From the NCBI GenBank assembly GCA_003342815.1, contig PTEX01000060.1:1500244-1564243 (forward strand): 64,000 bases of DNA, read 5' to 3'. Both the position numbers and the translations under genes were made by a program. Below are positions 14,701 through 28,100 of this stretch, in pieces; within the stretch, counting starts at the first letter, position 1, and each line of letters begins with the position of its first letter. The notes below the pieces were generated by a model. The model saw nothing but the letters and a program-made list of their open reading frames with translations. It was not told the DNA's origin and searched no databases. Origin of the DNA: Eudromia elegans (taxonomy: Eukaryota; Chordata; Aves; Tinamiformes; Tinamidae).

Positions 14701-15814
14701 TTGATTTCAGTTTGCAGTCTCACTGTTTCTCAGAGCTGTGATAGTTTAAGATAATAAAAGAAAAAAAAAATTGTTTATGTTCTTAAGTCTTACATATCAG
14801 AATGAAATGTCAAAGGACTGAAATCTATCAAAAAGGAACTCATCACTTGGATCACATGCTTAATTAAAAAAAGGCTTGTACGTCACTCCAAAGGATATCA
14901 CCCACTACCAGAACAAGTAGTTAGGTTATTGCTCAGAACAGTGAGACGAAATGAAAAGGTTGTGGACCAGAAGGATTGTCCACTCCAGAACTTACATGCT
15001 TTACTGGCAAAAGGCTGCCTGGGGGCTGTTTTTACTTTCTACAAATGCAATCTGAATGTATCTCTATCTGCGTTGTTACTTGAGCTTTCCAAAGCTGACA
15101 CGCTCTTCCCTTGAAAGCAGAACACTGGTATTCACCCTAGCCCAAGAGAAAGAGATTATTACCTGAACTGACATAAACCCACATCCACAGATTCACAGGG
15201 CAGGAATAATTCCTAGCTCCCTGAAACCCATTAAATACAAAGGTGATGCATACTTGTATTCCAAAACTGACAGTGCATCAAATCTGGCTGCTTTATGGCT
15301 TCATGGCTCTAGTAAATATGTTTAGTAGTTCAGAAGAACACAACTTTTTTTTTTTTTTTTTACTTGTTTATAATAGCTTAAAAAGTGCATATATGAATTT
15401 GTGGTCATACTGACACACTAGAAAATCTATTGTTTAAGTTAAGTGCTAATGTTAACATAAAAACCTCATGAGGTTAAAACAATTTCTTAGCTGAAAGCAC
15501 TAGTGAAGACCACGTACTATCTAAACCCTAATTATGCCCAGTGGTACCACAGTTACAAGAATCCTCAATTACACTATGTATCAACGTAGAGGTTCTTGTC
15601 TAATTTGTGTCACAGTAACTGAACATGGAATTTGGCCATTTTACATAAGAACTTCTTTTCAGTGCATACAAATAATCATATTTAGGGCGATGGAGTACAG
15701 AAAGAGCAAACTGACAATTAAGTATTGCAAGGACTGACATGCTTCAGCTTGGACACCTGAAATTCATTCACTGACTTTTCCTCCTTTGCAGCTATGGAGT
15801 CCAGGAATTAGACC
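11751..15814. other. Intergenic DNA, no gene seen
   Basis: AT-rich. The longest frame (14226-14600, 124 codons) has no homology that I recognise and no splice-site or codon-use support. The T17 tract lies here. Confidence 0.7.
15345..15361. repeat. T17 tract
   Basis: 17 consecutive T residues in AT-rich intergenic DNA. Confidence 0.9.
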
Positions 15815-15906
15815 AAAAGACTGAACAGCCTCCCAGAGTCTCCCTTTGCTGCTGCTATTTCAGCCTCGTGTTATAGACCCACAAATTCTGTGATTCCATG
15901 ATTCCA
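15815..15906 (+). mobile_element. Possible CR1 LINE 3' relic
   Basis: GAACAGCCTCCCAGAGTCTCC resembles the CR1 segment GAACAGGCTGCCCAGAG..GTCTCC, and the block ends AATTCTGTGATTCCATGATTCC, a CR1-like 8-mer tail. The middle does not align by eye. Confidence 0.45.
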
Positions 15907-18900
15907 AAGGGAATCATTATTGTTGTGATTCATATTAGCTACTGAATTATATTTTTTAGAAGGCTAAGCACACTAGGAATAGCTATGTAACTGCTCATAT
16001 TAAAGACTGATAGAGATATAATATGTACCTGCCATGCACTGAGTCTAGGTGATGTCTTCTGATTTTACAGCTGGGTCTTGTAAAACTCCCACTTTGTACA
16101 GCATCTGTTTTTTATTATGTTGAGTATATTTTAACTACCTAACTTATTCTACAGTTTCTAGTGTAAAAATGTTACTTTTACAAATAAGATCATTTCAAAG
16201 GGCATCTCTCTACTGAGCAGTGACTCTTTCTTGATTTCTAGGGAACCAGAAAAAAGTGTTACTAATACTAACAGAGTTTGAGTAAGAGCAATCTGTCTGT
16301 GTGTAGAATGCTGAAGATAATTGCTTCCTGTCTCCAGACAAGGACTGATTATTCCTATGTCCCCTACTCTTTTCTGCACCTGCTACTTTTCCTTCCTACT
16401 TGCCCAAACTTCAATAGTGACCCTTGATTTGTAGCAGTGTAACACAGTGATTCGCTGTGAAGGACAGGGCAGAGGATTACATTCCATTCATTTTTTTATA
16501 ACTAGAAAATGTAAGAAAGTGAAAATCATATTAATGGATAAAAATATATATATGGCTTTTTTTCTGGTGTCAATAAAAGCGTTACACACTCTAGGATATC
16601 TTTTCAGGATACGATGTCTAATGTCATTGAATGAGTTCTTGATTCATTCAGGGCAGTGAAGTTTCACAGTATAGCCAGGATTTTAATGTTCCTTGGAAGT
16701 CCTCGTGGAGTTCTCTGCAGATGCCTAGCACTTTTACACATTACCATGTTGTTTATAATTTTTGTACCATATGTTGAGTAGAAGCAAACAAGCCTTGCAG
16801 TTGTTCTTGTGATTATGGGGCTATAGGTGTTCAGATAAGCATTGTAACAATGATCTATCTCTTCATTAATTGAATAAGGCTTTCAGGAAATCTTGGATTA
16901 TGTGATGGAAATAATTTAAGCAGGAATGTGTCCTCTGATGTTGCTAGTGTGCTGAATAATCAAGCATCTCTCCTCAATCATGAAGTCACTTCTAAATATA
17001 ATGGAAGACTCTGTTGTTACTGCATTTTCTTGGCAGATTAGATAACCAAGAAAACTGATGGCAAAGGCAATTGAAAACTGCTCCACAGCAGATATGCAGG
17101 GCGAGTAAATATTTTGGCTCATAAATTTGTTGCCTTTAAGTATTTCTGCTATCAATTACGCCAATGTCTTTAACTAAGGCTCTGTGACTCGTGTCAGATT
17201 GGAAACTGTATGAGATCAACCAAATACATACCTGCTGACCTAAAAAGTACAATCCAATGTATACTCCAAAAGAGCATCTGTATGAGATCTGCATTTGTGT
17301 ACTGTGAAATGTGCACAAATGTGCTGTGCCATTAGAAGATGCTATTGGAATACAAGTTTTAAAAGGATAAGTGAGAGCCTGGTTGCCACATATCACCCCC
17401 CCCCATAAATGTAATTATTAATATTTATATTCCATTTAAAAATTTAAAATTATACTTCACAGGAAAATCTTCCAAAAATTTAGTTTAACTACATTAACTG
17501 TGCCTCACAGATAATCTCTATGTCCTAACTCCCTGCTTCTCTAAAATCATAATATTTTTCATGGAACAGCTCAGAAAAAAACTGGCAAATTCTGAAGGCT
17601 TTATGCTAGCAGTCGCACAGATGGGCTCAGAATATTATGCAGACAAATTACACTGAGCCGCCTGCTCTGGTCAGCAGATTGCCCATTAAGGATCTATCGA
17701 TCTGTTAATGATTTAAGATGCATCTGTGAGCAGGGGGGAGCAAAAGTTCTGGCCAACACTGTTCCCAATGATTTGGATAAACAGCAGGACCAATATTTTA
17801 TCACTCAGTGCACTGAGAAGTGGATTGTAACTAACTAACTGTATGCAGCATCATGCCAGAGAAAGGCAGCTGCATACAAGCCACTGCTGAATTCTGCTCT
17901 GAGGATGCCTTGTGTTGGCTCTACCCTGGAAGAGGGTTGTGAAGGGCGTACAGTAAGTGCAGCACAACCCCGTGAAGTCTGACTGTACTCCCTATCACTT
18001 TTTGCTTATGTTTCTTTTTCTGCAAACTAAACAGTAAAACTGATGATGCTTGCATTCCAATCCACGTGGCTAATTTTAAGTTATTTGGTGTAAGAGGCAA
18101 ATAAAACACTGCCTTCTAAACACAGAAAGCACAAAAACAAGGGAGCATGTTATTGTTTAGCTTCAAAATCCACCTCCAATTCTTTTCTACATTCTCGATA
18201 TATAGCTCTTGACAGGATGGTAAGCAGGCCACAATGAATTAAATAATGAAGTCAGTAAAGAACTTTTCATCATTGAGATTTTATTTGTAAATGTCTTTAT
18301 TTCTGCTTTCTCTGATTTCTTTTATATTTTGACAGATTGACATTGACAGATATGTCAGAGATAGTATTTTAAGCTTTACATTTTAATGCTTTTAAGACGT
18401 TTGCATTAAATGCATTTGTTTATGCATTACTATTACTACTGAATTTGTAAATTTATATTGCTTACAAATCTATGATTACATTACACTCATTATGGGCTTG
18501 ATCTTATACTAGCTTTTTCCCTGTTGAGCATAGGTAAAAAAGGTAAAAAAGGTGGAACAGTACTGACTTGTCCTGCTCTTTTGCCAGTTGAGCCTGAAAT
18601 ATGTTAAAATATTTTAAATGCAAAACTTTAAAATAAAGACCAATGCATTAAATAAGATTTAATATCAGTGTCTGGCTGGGAGAATTAAAATAGCAGAAAA
18701 AAATAAATAAAGTCAAAAAGATCTCCCAGTATCACTAGTGTTGCAACTATCCAATGCAACGATTCATGGGTCTATACCTGCTCTGGGTGCTTGGACAGAC
18801 AGAGCATCCAGTGTAATTTAGACAGAGTTCATTTTCAGGTGGCTTGTCCAGGTTCTAGTCTTGTATTCAGATTTGCAGCAGGATAAAGCAGCACATATGA

Positions 18901-20945
18901 AACTTTGACTTTCTATGCCCACATTTTTTCTTAGCGCCCATACCAATTGGTTTTCTGTTCCCCCTGCAGTAATGTGCAGTGTAGATGTATCCTGGACCTG
19001 TGATACAGAGACCAGAGGATTTAGTTGTCTCCAAAATCATGCCAAGATTCTCGGAAGTGCAAGGAAAAATTACAAGTTGTGTTGTGCTTACTACCTTCCT
19101 ACTGAGGGTGGTGACTGAGTTGCTAATCACTGTCCTGATCATCTACAGCTGGGAAGCAAACTGCCTTGTTTATGACTAGCAAGCAATAAAATGTTATCCC
19201 ATAGTAATAAAATCACTTCTATATGTGAGCTTTATTCAAGTTTCCTTTTTTTTGAACATTTTATTATTTAATATATGCTTTCTTAATATATGCAGGCTTA
19301 AGCAAAAAGCTTAAGCTTTAATTTTAAAGCAGAAACAGATCTCATTTTTAATACATAATAATTGATACAGTTTAAATATTAAATATGAATAAAACAAAGA
19401 CAGAGCTCATTGTACAATGTGGGGCAAATCAGAAAATGCGTAATTGAACCCCCTGCGCTATTCAGCCAGACACTCCTGGTAGCGTTGAGACTGGGTGTTT
19501 ACAACATTAAACTGTTTCACATCAATTGTTTTTCCTCTACAAATTCCCTCTTTGAGAATCAGCAGACAGAAAATGACATTTAGGCTGACCTTCCAAGAAA
19601 ACAAATTTTGTTTTTATTATTTTAACAAAGGCTAGAGATGTTTATCTAAGCATCTGCTAAACTTAACTAAGATTCCCTGAGTTTGACATCTGATATGTCA
19701 AATGAATGCTAAGTGCATTAATATGAATTATTATTATGTTTTTAAAAACAAAAAGGAAATTTTGACCCATCTTGGGTGATTCAAGGCAGTAAAACCCTAG
19801 CCAAAGTTTGATTATAGTGTGAATCCAAGAAAACATTGTTGCAATGGTAATGGCCCTGCTTTAGTTTAAAGCTGTTTTGTTTAAAGAGTCTGTAGTTTGG
19901 GGTAGATTGGTTACATATTTCACATTGGTGCAAAATTTACAAAATGTTACACCATTTAAAAGCTGCATAGAGGCCAATCAGTGGCCTGGAAAATCACACT
20001 CAGCCTGTGAAACAGAGTCATCCTGGTTCAAAGTAGTAGCTGAGGATATGAATTAATGAAGAAATGTGGTTGAAAAACATGTCTGTTTAGAAGGAAGAAG
20101 CTCTTCTGATTGCAATCAACATGTTCTAGTCACCTTTAAAAACAGTCAAAATCCAATCCAAAATTGCATTAAAATGTTGTAAAGCTTCACACATTTTATA
20201 TAAAGCCATAAGTGAGCTAGAAGCTGTGAAGCCTTGAGAATTGTTTTACTCACAAAAATATATTAATAAAAATCTAAGTGTCTCAGATGCTTTTATGTGT
20301 GGGCTCCCTTGGCTGGAGGTGAAACTACTGAAAATCACATAGGTCCTGAAGGGAGGGAGTGAGGATGGCAAAGCTTCAGACAACTGATGAAGTCTCCATC
20401 TCCAGGCGCCTGCCAGTCTTCTGCTAAGAGGAGGATGAGGCTGTGATAGATTAACTCTTGCTTGATCATTTGCTACATTAAAGGTGAGTTGGCTTCCACA
20501 ACACATGAGGCTAACAAGCTATTTGGCCACCTCACTGCTGGAGGGGGCAAATGAGCTGTAAGTGCTAACTTGGGCATCATCTCCAGTGCTGCTGTTACTG
20601 CTTTCATCTGCTAAGTCCGAGGAGGAAGAACCATTTCCCAGAGCTGCATGAGGCTCATCATTGCAAACAAATGGCCTTGGTATTTATCTTCCTTCATAGT
20701 TGAGACTGTAACTTTGCTGATCTAACAGTCATTGTAGATACTGGTGCTTAATCTAGCTAAGCTGGAGCTGTGATTCCAATGCAGACACCTCTCCAAGCTC
20801 TTTCAAAAATGTGACTCACCACAAAGTGAATACAAAAAGCACAGTGGTGGGTGGGTTTTTTTTGTCTTTTGTTTACCAGTAGTAGTTTAAAGAGTATACA
20901 AAGAGAAAAAAAAGAGAGAGAGAAAAGAAAAATTCATTTAGATTC
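15907..20945. other. Intergenic DNA, no gene seen
   Basis: AT-rich. A C-run lies at about 17395-17404 and a short GGTAAAAAA direct repeat at about 18532-18552. No recognisable element or exon. Confidence 0.7.
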
Positions 20946-21439
20946 TGTAGATTACACATAAATGAGCTGGCGTTCCAGCTCCCAGTCGATGGTGCTATGC
21001 GGTTTATTCAGCAAGCCTAGCGCCCCTCTCCTCTTGCTCTGCTTCTGGTTCTCCCCAGTTCAGAGAAAGGGTTTTATAGTAGATTTCAAGTGGTGAAGTA
21101 CAATCTGGATGGCAGTGGCTGCACAGTATGGAAAGCTAATATACCTGTTGCACCAGAAACAGAGCAGGTATCTCCTTATGCTCACTGGAAGGCAACCAGT
21201 CAGCTTCCAACAGACCTCAGCAGTTGTATACACAAGCGAATAAAAGACATGCATTTGTTGTTGAAGATGGTGTTAAAGTATTGTTAATATGTGTCAGGAA
21301 AAGCCTGTTTTGTTTTTTAAAGGCGCTTAGTCCTGGAATATGTTTGCTAGCTCCTCTCCTAGCTACCGTTCATGATGGATTTAATGGGATGAATGTCTTC
21401 ATTTATTCGTTGGGGGTTAATTAAACTTAATTTCCAACA
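20946..21439 (-). mobile_element. Probable solo LTR of an endogenous retrovirus
   Basis: Read on the - strand, the block opens TGTTGG at 21439 and closes CTACA at 20946. A TATAAAA box lies near 21070, an AATAAA signal at 21008-21003, and a short CpG-containing U5-like end follows, which is the expected order of LTR parts (U3, R, U5). Length is about 494 bp. No internal viral region or second LTR is seen beside it, and no clear target duplication is found, so this would be an old solo LTR. The family cannot be named by eye. Confidence 0.5.
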
Positions 21440-22085
21440 CAGGCTTGAAGACGACAGGCCATATCTCTGAAGGGCATGTGCCTTCTGTTCCCTCAGTGTG
21501 AATGCATCCTAGCTGACAATTTGGTAATTCCATCTAAATTTCCTATTTTAAGGTGAAGCACAGATTTCTCTCTGCCATGTCGTCTGGCAGGCCCCCTCAG
21601 CTTATCAAGCTGGATGTGTCTGTTCTGGAGTCAGAGCCTTGTTTTCCCTTTACAGTACCTAGTGGCTGAACCTTAAAAATAAGGATAAGACCGGTAAAAA
21701 CAGAAGATTACTCAATCATTATATAACAAATATGAGAAGTTCCAACTTCAGAGGATTCCAAAAAAGGGTAAGAACAAGTGGAAGAAAAACATAATTTAAA
21801 GGAAATAATAGAGTTTGGTTCTCATCAATTTTCTTTTACAAGCGAGGAAAACAAAGGAACAACTTTTAATTTTTATATATCACAGAATAGCCAATCATAG
21901 TTATCTAGAACCCAAGGAAGAGATTTGTGTGTCAATATGTCTGTGCATTGTAGATTTATTAATCTGATACATTAATAGAAGTTAGTTCAAGAAACAAGTA
22001 AGATTACAGGAAGTTTGGGTGACATAGGCTTTTTCCTCTTTGATGGGAATATTTTATTTTGTCCATATTTTAGCAGAATATGAGG

Positions 22086-22130
22086 ATCCTAGAATCATAG
22101 AATGATTTTAGATAGATGCCTTTAACCGAA
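22086..22130 (-). mobile_element. CR1 LINE 3' tail, very short and diverged
   Basis: TAGAATCATAGAATGATTTT followed by GATGCCTTTAACC resembles the reverse of a CR1 3' end (AATCATAGAATCATTTAGG..AGACCTTTAA). It is short and decayed, so the family call rests on the tail motif. Confidence 0.55.
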
Positions 22131-25100
22131 ACACCCACTGAAGCAGTTTTTCCTTCTACTTCCTTTTTTTTGGATCAGTTTGAAATGTTAACAACATCCA
22201 GTTTTCAGTGAAATATCTTTAACTAAATACAGTTTCCAGCTTTTTAACGCATGTTCTCTCCTTTCCCCATTAGGCAGAAAGGAGTATGGAGGCTTAATAA
22301 GCAGGAGATGGAAGATCATTCTTAATTTTTGTAATAAACGGGCAATTTTTCTCTTCTTATTACTTTTTCTTCTCTCCTTTGTTGGAAAAGAAGGGGTCAC
22401 TGTGGGAAAAAATGAGACAGTGCTACTGAAGAGAAAACTATCAGGTAAAATTTTATTTTGCAAAAGAAATTTTATGCATTTTCCTCAACAATTCTCACTG
22501 GAATAATATAGAGAGCAAAATGTGAACTTTGTGTCTCTGAAACATGTCCCTGGACTCCTTCCTTCACCTCTTCCCTTGACCAAACCTAATTAATGTGCAA
22601 AATTCCTTGGTGCTTCCTGTAGCGTAATCATGAAGGAATAATTTAAATATTTACTAGAGACTCTCAATTTTGACTTACATTTTCCTGTCCAGCTGCTGTA
22701 GCCTCACTCATTATTTCCATGCCTCTCTGAAAAGAGATTTGAATATAGTATATGAAGGAAAAGAGGAGAATGGGTTTCCAGAACCATAGTGTGGTAAGCA
22801 CGCTTGAGATACTGTTTTCTAAATCTGTCTTGAAAACTTTTTCTTGGTCTCCTTTAAGGCCTCATAAGTTTTGAAGGATCCTCATTTATTTTTTCTGGAA
22901 AAGTCAGGCTTCTTTTTATCCAAAAACTGAGTGGTATCAACTTGGTCGCTTATAGAGGGCTTGTATGTGTAGGGCTGAGGCTCACGAGTGGGAGGTTGCA
23001 GCCACTCAAAGTAAATTCCTATTTTCTATGCCATTGCCACCCCTCCTGTTCCCAGTGTACTGTCTCCGTGAAATGGTTCATGGAGTTAGATATTTCTTCC
23101 CATGTTTTAGTGAGTGCAGCAAGCTCACAGATCAGGCAGCAAAACCCTTGAGCTCAAGGAAGCACTTGTGCTTAGGAGAGATGGAAGGTGGGAACCAGCA
23201 ATCTCCTATGTGTAGTATAACCCTAGCCTTATAAATTAAGATATTCAAACAGGCAGTGACTTTAAAAAAAAAAAAAAAGAAAATGATATTGGGAAGCAAG
23301 TAATAGGAACAGAGCTGTGGAAAGCAAGTCAATGTAAAAGCAGCAATAACAAAACTCTTCATTTTTTTCTACAGTCCTCTCTTGGTTTTTCAAATGTTAA
23401 TTAAGACTTCAACACTCTTGCCAGATATCTGAGGCATGAGAATATGAAGAATTCTGCCCTAGGTTACGCAGCAAGTAACTAACAGCTCCCAGGAGTCTCT
23501 GCCTTCCAGCCACTCACTTCACTGCTGGGTTTGCAGGAAGCAACAAAGCTGCTTAATTGAATTGGCATTCGGTGTCCTGCCCTGTTCCCTGTACACTGCA
23601 GCACCAGTAAAGGAAAAACACTCATGCTGGCTGAGCCAGGATTTGATTTGAACCAGATGCCCTCTTTGATCCTCCTTGATGAAGCCTCATTTCATTTGAG
23701 AGTAATTCCTTCACCTATCAAAAGATCTTTTGGAGGAATAGCTACTGGACTTGATATGTTTGAAGAAGATATTTGAAGAAGCAAAAGAGAGATAGATACA
23801 GGTAGAGCTTCAAGGGCAGCCAAACTCTCTTGGGAGGCTCTTCTACCCTGCAGTCAAAGCCTCCGTCATCTGAAATTTGGCATCCAGGGATCCTGCTGCT
23901 GGTTTTTTCTTCATTTACATTTGATTTCTACTTTATATTTTAAGCTGTAGAAATGGGGGACTATGCAGATTAGCCATAATAAATTTTCACAAGTCCAAGA
24001 ACCAAGTTGTTATTTTGTATTTGTCTTTTCTTTTTTTAAATATGACTGTTGGCTGTCGTTGATCTTTCACTGGCGACCTTTCAGTCTCCAGTGCTCTCTC
24101 CACTCCGCAGTTAGTTAACTGTGAATATATTTAATTAAAGTTGTGTCTCACAGCAGGGAAAGTATTAGCAGTCTGTATATCATTAGGCTTTTTGTTTTTA
24201 TTAGTCTTAGAGTGTTTTAGGACTCTCACTATGAAAATATCATGACATTCCCATCTGCTCTCCTTTGACAGAATCTGTATTCAGTAACAAAGTCTAGACT
24301 TTGAGTAGACTGAGCTGAGAGCAAATTGTTCCTCATCAACCCTGTCTTAATTGTTAAGCACTGTTACTGCAATAATATTTTAGATGCATGTCACTGGAAT
24401 TGGTATTTCCTCATCTAAAATATTTTAATGGTAAAAGTTATAGTAATACCTGCCAGTGATTTGTGCCAGATCAGGCAGCAGAAAGTGGGAAATAGGAATT
24501 AAAAAGGAGAGAAAAAAAATTTAGAGATTTGGTGGCAACATCAATGATACAATTTAAGTTAATAAGATATATTTTCCTTAGGGATGTAATTACCTGCTAG
24601 GATTTCCTTCACTTCCCCCTCTTCTAACCCTTTATCTTTTAAACACATCTAGTAGAGTTGCCATTGGCATCCTCTGTATGGCAACACAACATGTAGCTCT
24701 TTGCTCAGGTCATGTTCTTCCACCTGAAAATCCCAGAACCCTTCAGAACTCAAATATATATTCCCTATCATTACAATCTCTCTATTCTCTGCTGCATTCT
24801 CAATGATTTGGAAAACATTGTCATCATGTTTTTACCTTGTGCTACTTTTGATGAGATTCTCTTGGCAGTAAGAACTTAAGCCAGCCTCTACATTTCATGA
24901 GAATATAGAAATGACATCAGATGTGCTTGCATCATTAAAAAGAGAAAGTGGCAGAAGACTGAGGTGACTGTTGAAGTTGTTAGAAATGTTGATGTTTTAG
25001 AACTGTTCTGTTCTATCTACATGCACTGCTATACAGTGTATACCCCACAGAAGATCACTGTTAATAAAGTAAGACCAGTTGTACTAAGAGCAGTACCAGA

Positions 25101-28100
25101 TATGGTAAAGAAAATCTAGAGAATTAGCATTGAGAAGAGTCAAGAGACTAGTAAAGGAATTCTTCTCTCTGCTGGATGCCTACAGAAGTGGATGACTGTG
25201 AGAGGGACCGAGCTGAAGAGGTATTCCTGTAAACATGGATCTTCTTGGATGTATGTTCTAACTTTCTCTCCAATCCTGCTTCAGACTGGTCTCCTGCTGC
25301 CCCTGGCTGGACCACTTGGATGGATGCTGGAGCTGAGTCATCATTTCCTTTGTCTGTGACTGCTGATGGAAACTGATATCCGCTCTGCTTGGATGTCAAG
25401 GGAATGCACTCCACTCAGTGAGGGCAGTGTCTATGCTGTGGCCACATGACTCCCAGCTCACCTTCTTATGTGAAGCAGACCTGCTTTTGCTGCTTCCTTA
25501 TGCAGGAAATATTCAGTTTCCTTTCCTTTCTTGCATTTCCATGTGGGAGGTTAGATATTATGTTATAAACATCCCAGACTCTTAAGTTAGGTTCCATCCA
25601 AACAATATCTTGATTGAATGGGAATGAAAACTACCACACTCATGTGGAACCTAGTCTCAAGATATTTAGCACCTAGAGGAAAAAAATGTGTTCTAATTGC
25701 ACTAAATACATTAAACATTAGATACTGTTACTGAGAGTTACTGTTAAAAGGTAGAAGAACGGAGAGCATGAGCAAGAGATATTATATATAGCCTTTAGAG
25801 AGGACAAAACAACTTTTAGACATGTCAGAGTCTCTTAAGCATCAAAATACAGTACAAGAAAATTAAAGCAAAGTGCCTTATGATTTCCATGAAAATGTAC
25901 AACACAGATACAAGGCAACATTATTTATAAATACTGACGGTCTTACAGATTTGTTCCAGGGTTAAAAATATGCAGATTTTACTCCCACAGCAAGTTAAAG
26001 TTAATGATTTCTTCAAGGGAGAATAATTCTAGCCAGAATAGAGCAAGGGTGTGTCTTGTCATGCATGATGGAGTATAGACGATGCAAAGCAAGGGTAGAA
26101 ATGACCATAGGATCTACTTGCTTGAGAGGAAGAGGAGGAGTTGCCTGGGAGCTGAAATAGTGAGAGGAAGGCAGAAGTGCATCCTACCCTAAGCACTGAA
26201 GTATGTGGCTCTCAGACATAAATTTAGGGCCTGATACCTTCTTGTGAGGCAGAGAAGTCAAAATGATCCCATGTTCACTTGTCTTGCAGCTTTGCAAGGT
26301 AGGGTAACAGAGTAGTGTGTGAAGCAACAGAGCTGCTTATAATGCAGAAGTGCCTCTGGTGATTTGTCAAGGTGCCTATCATCCTCCTGCTTGTGAGTTT
26401 ATTAGGAAGCAACATCTTCCTTCCATTATACAATTAGCTAATTATGCCTCTCATTGGAATTAATGATATATAAAATTACATTCATTCATATTCATAATCC
26501 TCGTGCCTCTATATGGTGGCTGTGCTTTTCATCTCTTGCAGCCTGAATTAAAGCAGCCCTAATCTGCTCATTTTTCCTCTTCCGAGCACCTTTCAACCTT
26601 TCATGTCTTTGAAAGCTAAAGCACAAAGACAATGCAACATTTTCCATCCTTCTGGGACAGCTCAAAACCATTTTATTGCCCCAATGGGAAAAACATAACA
26701 GAGATGCAGATTATGTATAAAATGTTCTCTGTCTTCTCTGGAAAAATAAAAAACATTATGCTTTCTATTTTATGATGCTGGAGGTGATTCACTACTATTA
26801 TCAAACTAATATAACCTAGAAAGCTTGTGTGTGAAGTAATTCTTTTCTATTAAATGCAGCACCTGATTGATTGACTAAAAACCCATTTTCACTATTTAGG
26901 GATAAGAAGGTGTTGCATGAGGTATGGTGAGGTACACCCACTCAAATATTGTCAGCTAGTAATGCAGAGGCACTGAGAATTTGGTGCACAAAAAAAAAAA
27001 GCATAAGGATATGCAGTATTTCCAGCTGCATCTAGGCTATTATCTTGCTGTGGACATGATCCCTTTTTGCAAGGGATACCAGTGGGTATTTTGTTACATA
27101 AGTGTGTGTGCACATATTCATTCTGCAAGCACAACTTATGCATTTGAAGTCAAACTGAATTTTGTTTTTAAGGATATGTGACTGAGTTCAGTGCAATTGT
27201 TTCAGGTTATGAAGAAACGGCAAAAGAATTTAGCTCCAAGTTTACTAACCTTTTCCCTACAATTCTAAAATATTTTTTGCTTTAAAAAAGTTGCCAAGAG
27301 GAAATCATTTTTAGGTCACAGAATATTGTCTTCTTCAAAAAAAAAAAAATAGTCGTCAGAAAAAGCAAATTATAAACCTGAAATATTTGAGGGAAATATG
27401 CTCTGTTTGCATTTTCTGACAAAATATTGGAATCAAGTTATCTATATATGTACTTATATCTTAAAAAGCAGAGAAATATAAATCCCTATTGTAGTAAATC
27501 TGTGCGACCCTTATTCCAAGGGAAGATTACATGTCTCAGCAAGCAAGAAATAGCTTTGTGTGGAGAAGTAGTGCACATAGAGGATGGAGAGAAGGCAGAT
27601 GACAAAGGCATTTGTGGATTGCATAGCTGCAGCTCAGAGCTCCGTTTTGGGTAGTGCATCAGATTTGTTTGCTAGTAGATTAGCCCAGGTTAATCTGACA
27701 GGAGAGGGAACAGTGCATTTACTGAAACTGAAACAAAGCTGTGAGGGAAATAAACTGAGACATAAGACAGGTTGGATCAGGGTAGCAAGATCGCCTCTGT
27801 AGAAAGAGATAATTGATGAAGAGGTTGAATGCTACAAGGAGGTATATGGGTTTGTGACACTTATCTGAGGATGCTGGAGGAAACAAGAAAACAAGAATAT
27901 CAACAGTATAAGATGAATGTGCAAATACAGCCTCATCATGAAAATAACTTCTGGTTTTGGTTCCTTTTCATTTTGGTATTCCGTGTTAAACTAAAATGAT
28001 CTTTCCCTCATTTTTTTTTCTTAAAAGAAAAATTAAGAGTGGCATCCTTCTTAATAAGTATCTTGCAAATATTAAAACCATTCAGGAGTGAATGAATTTG

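Noticed and set aside
25148-25414. 88-codon - strand frame with mixed composition
   Set aside because: It looks more protein-like than most but matches no family that I know and lacks any supporting exon nearby.
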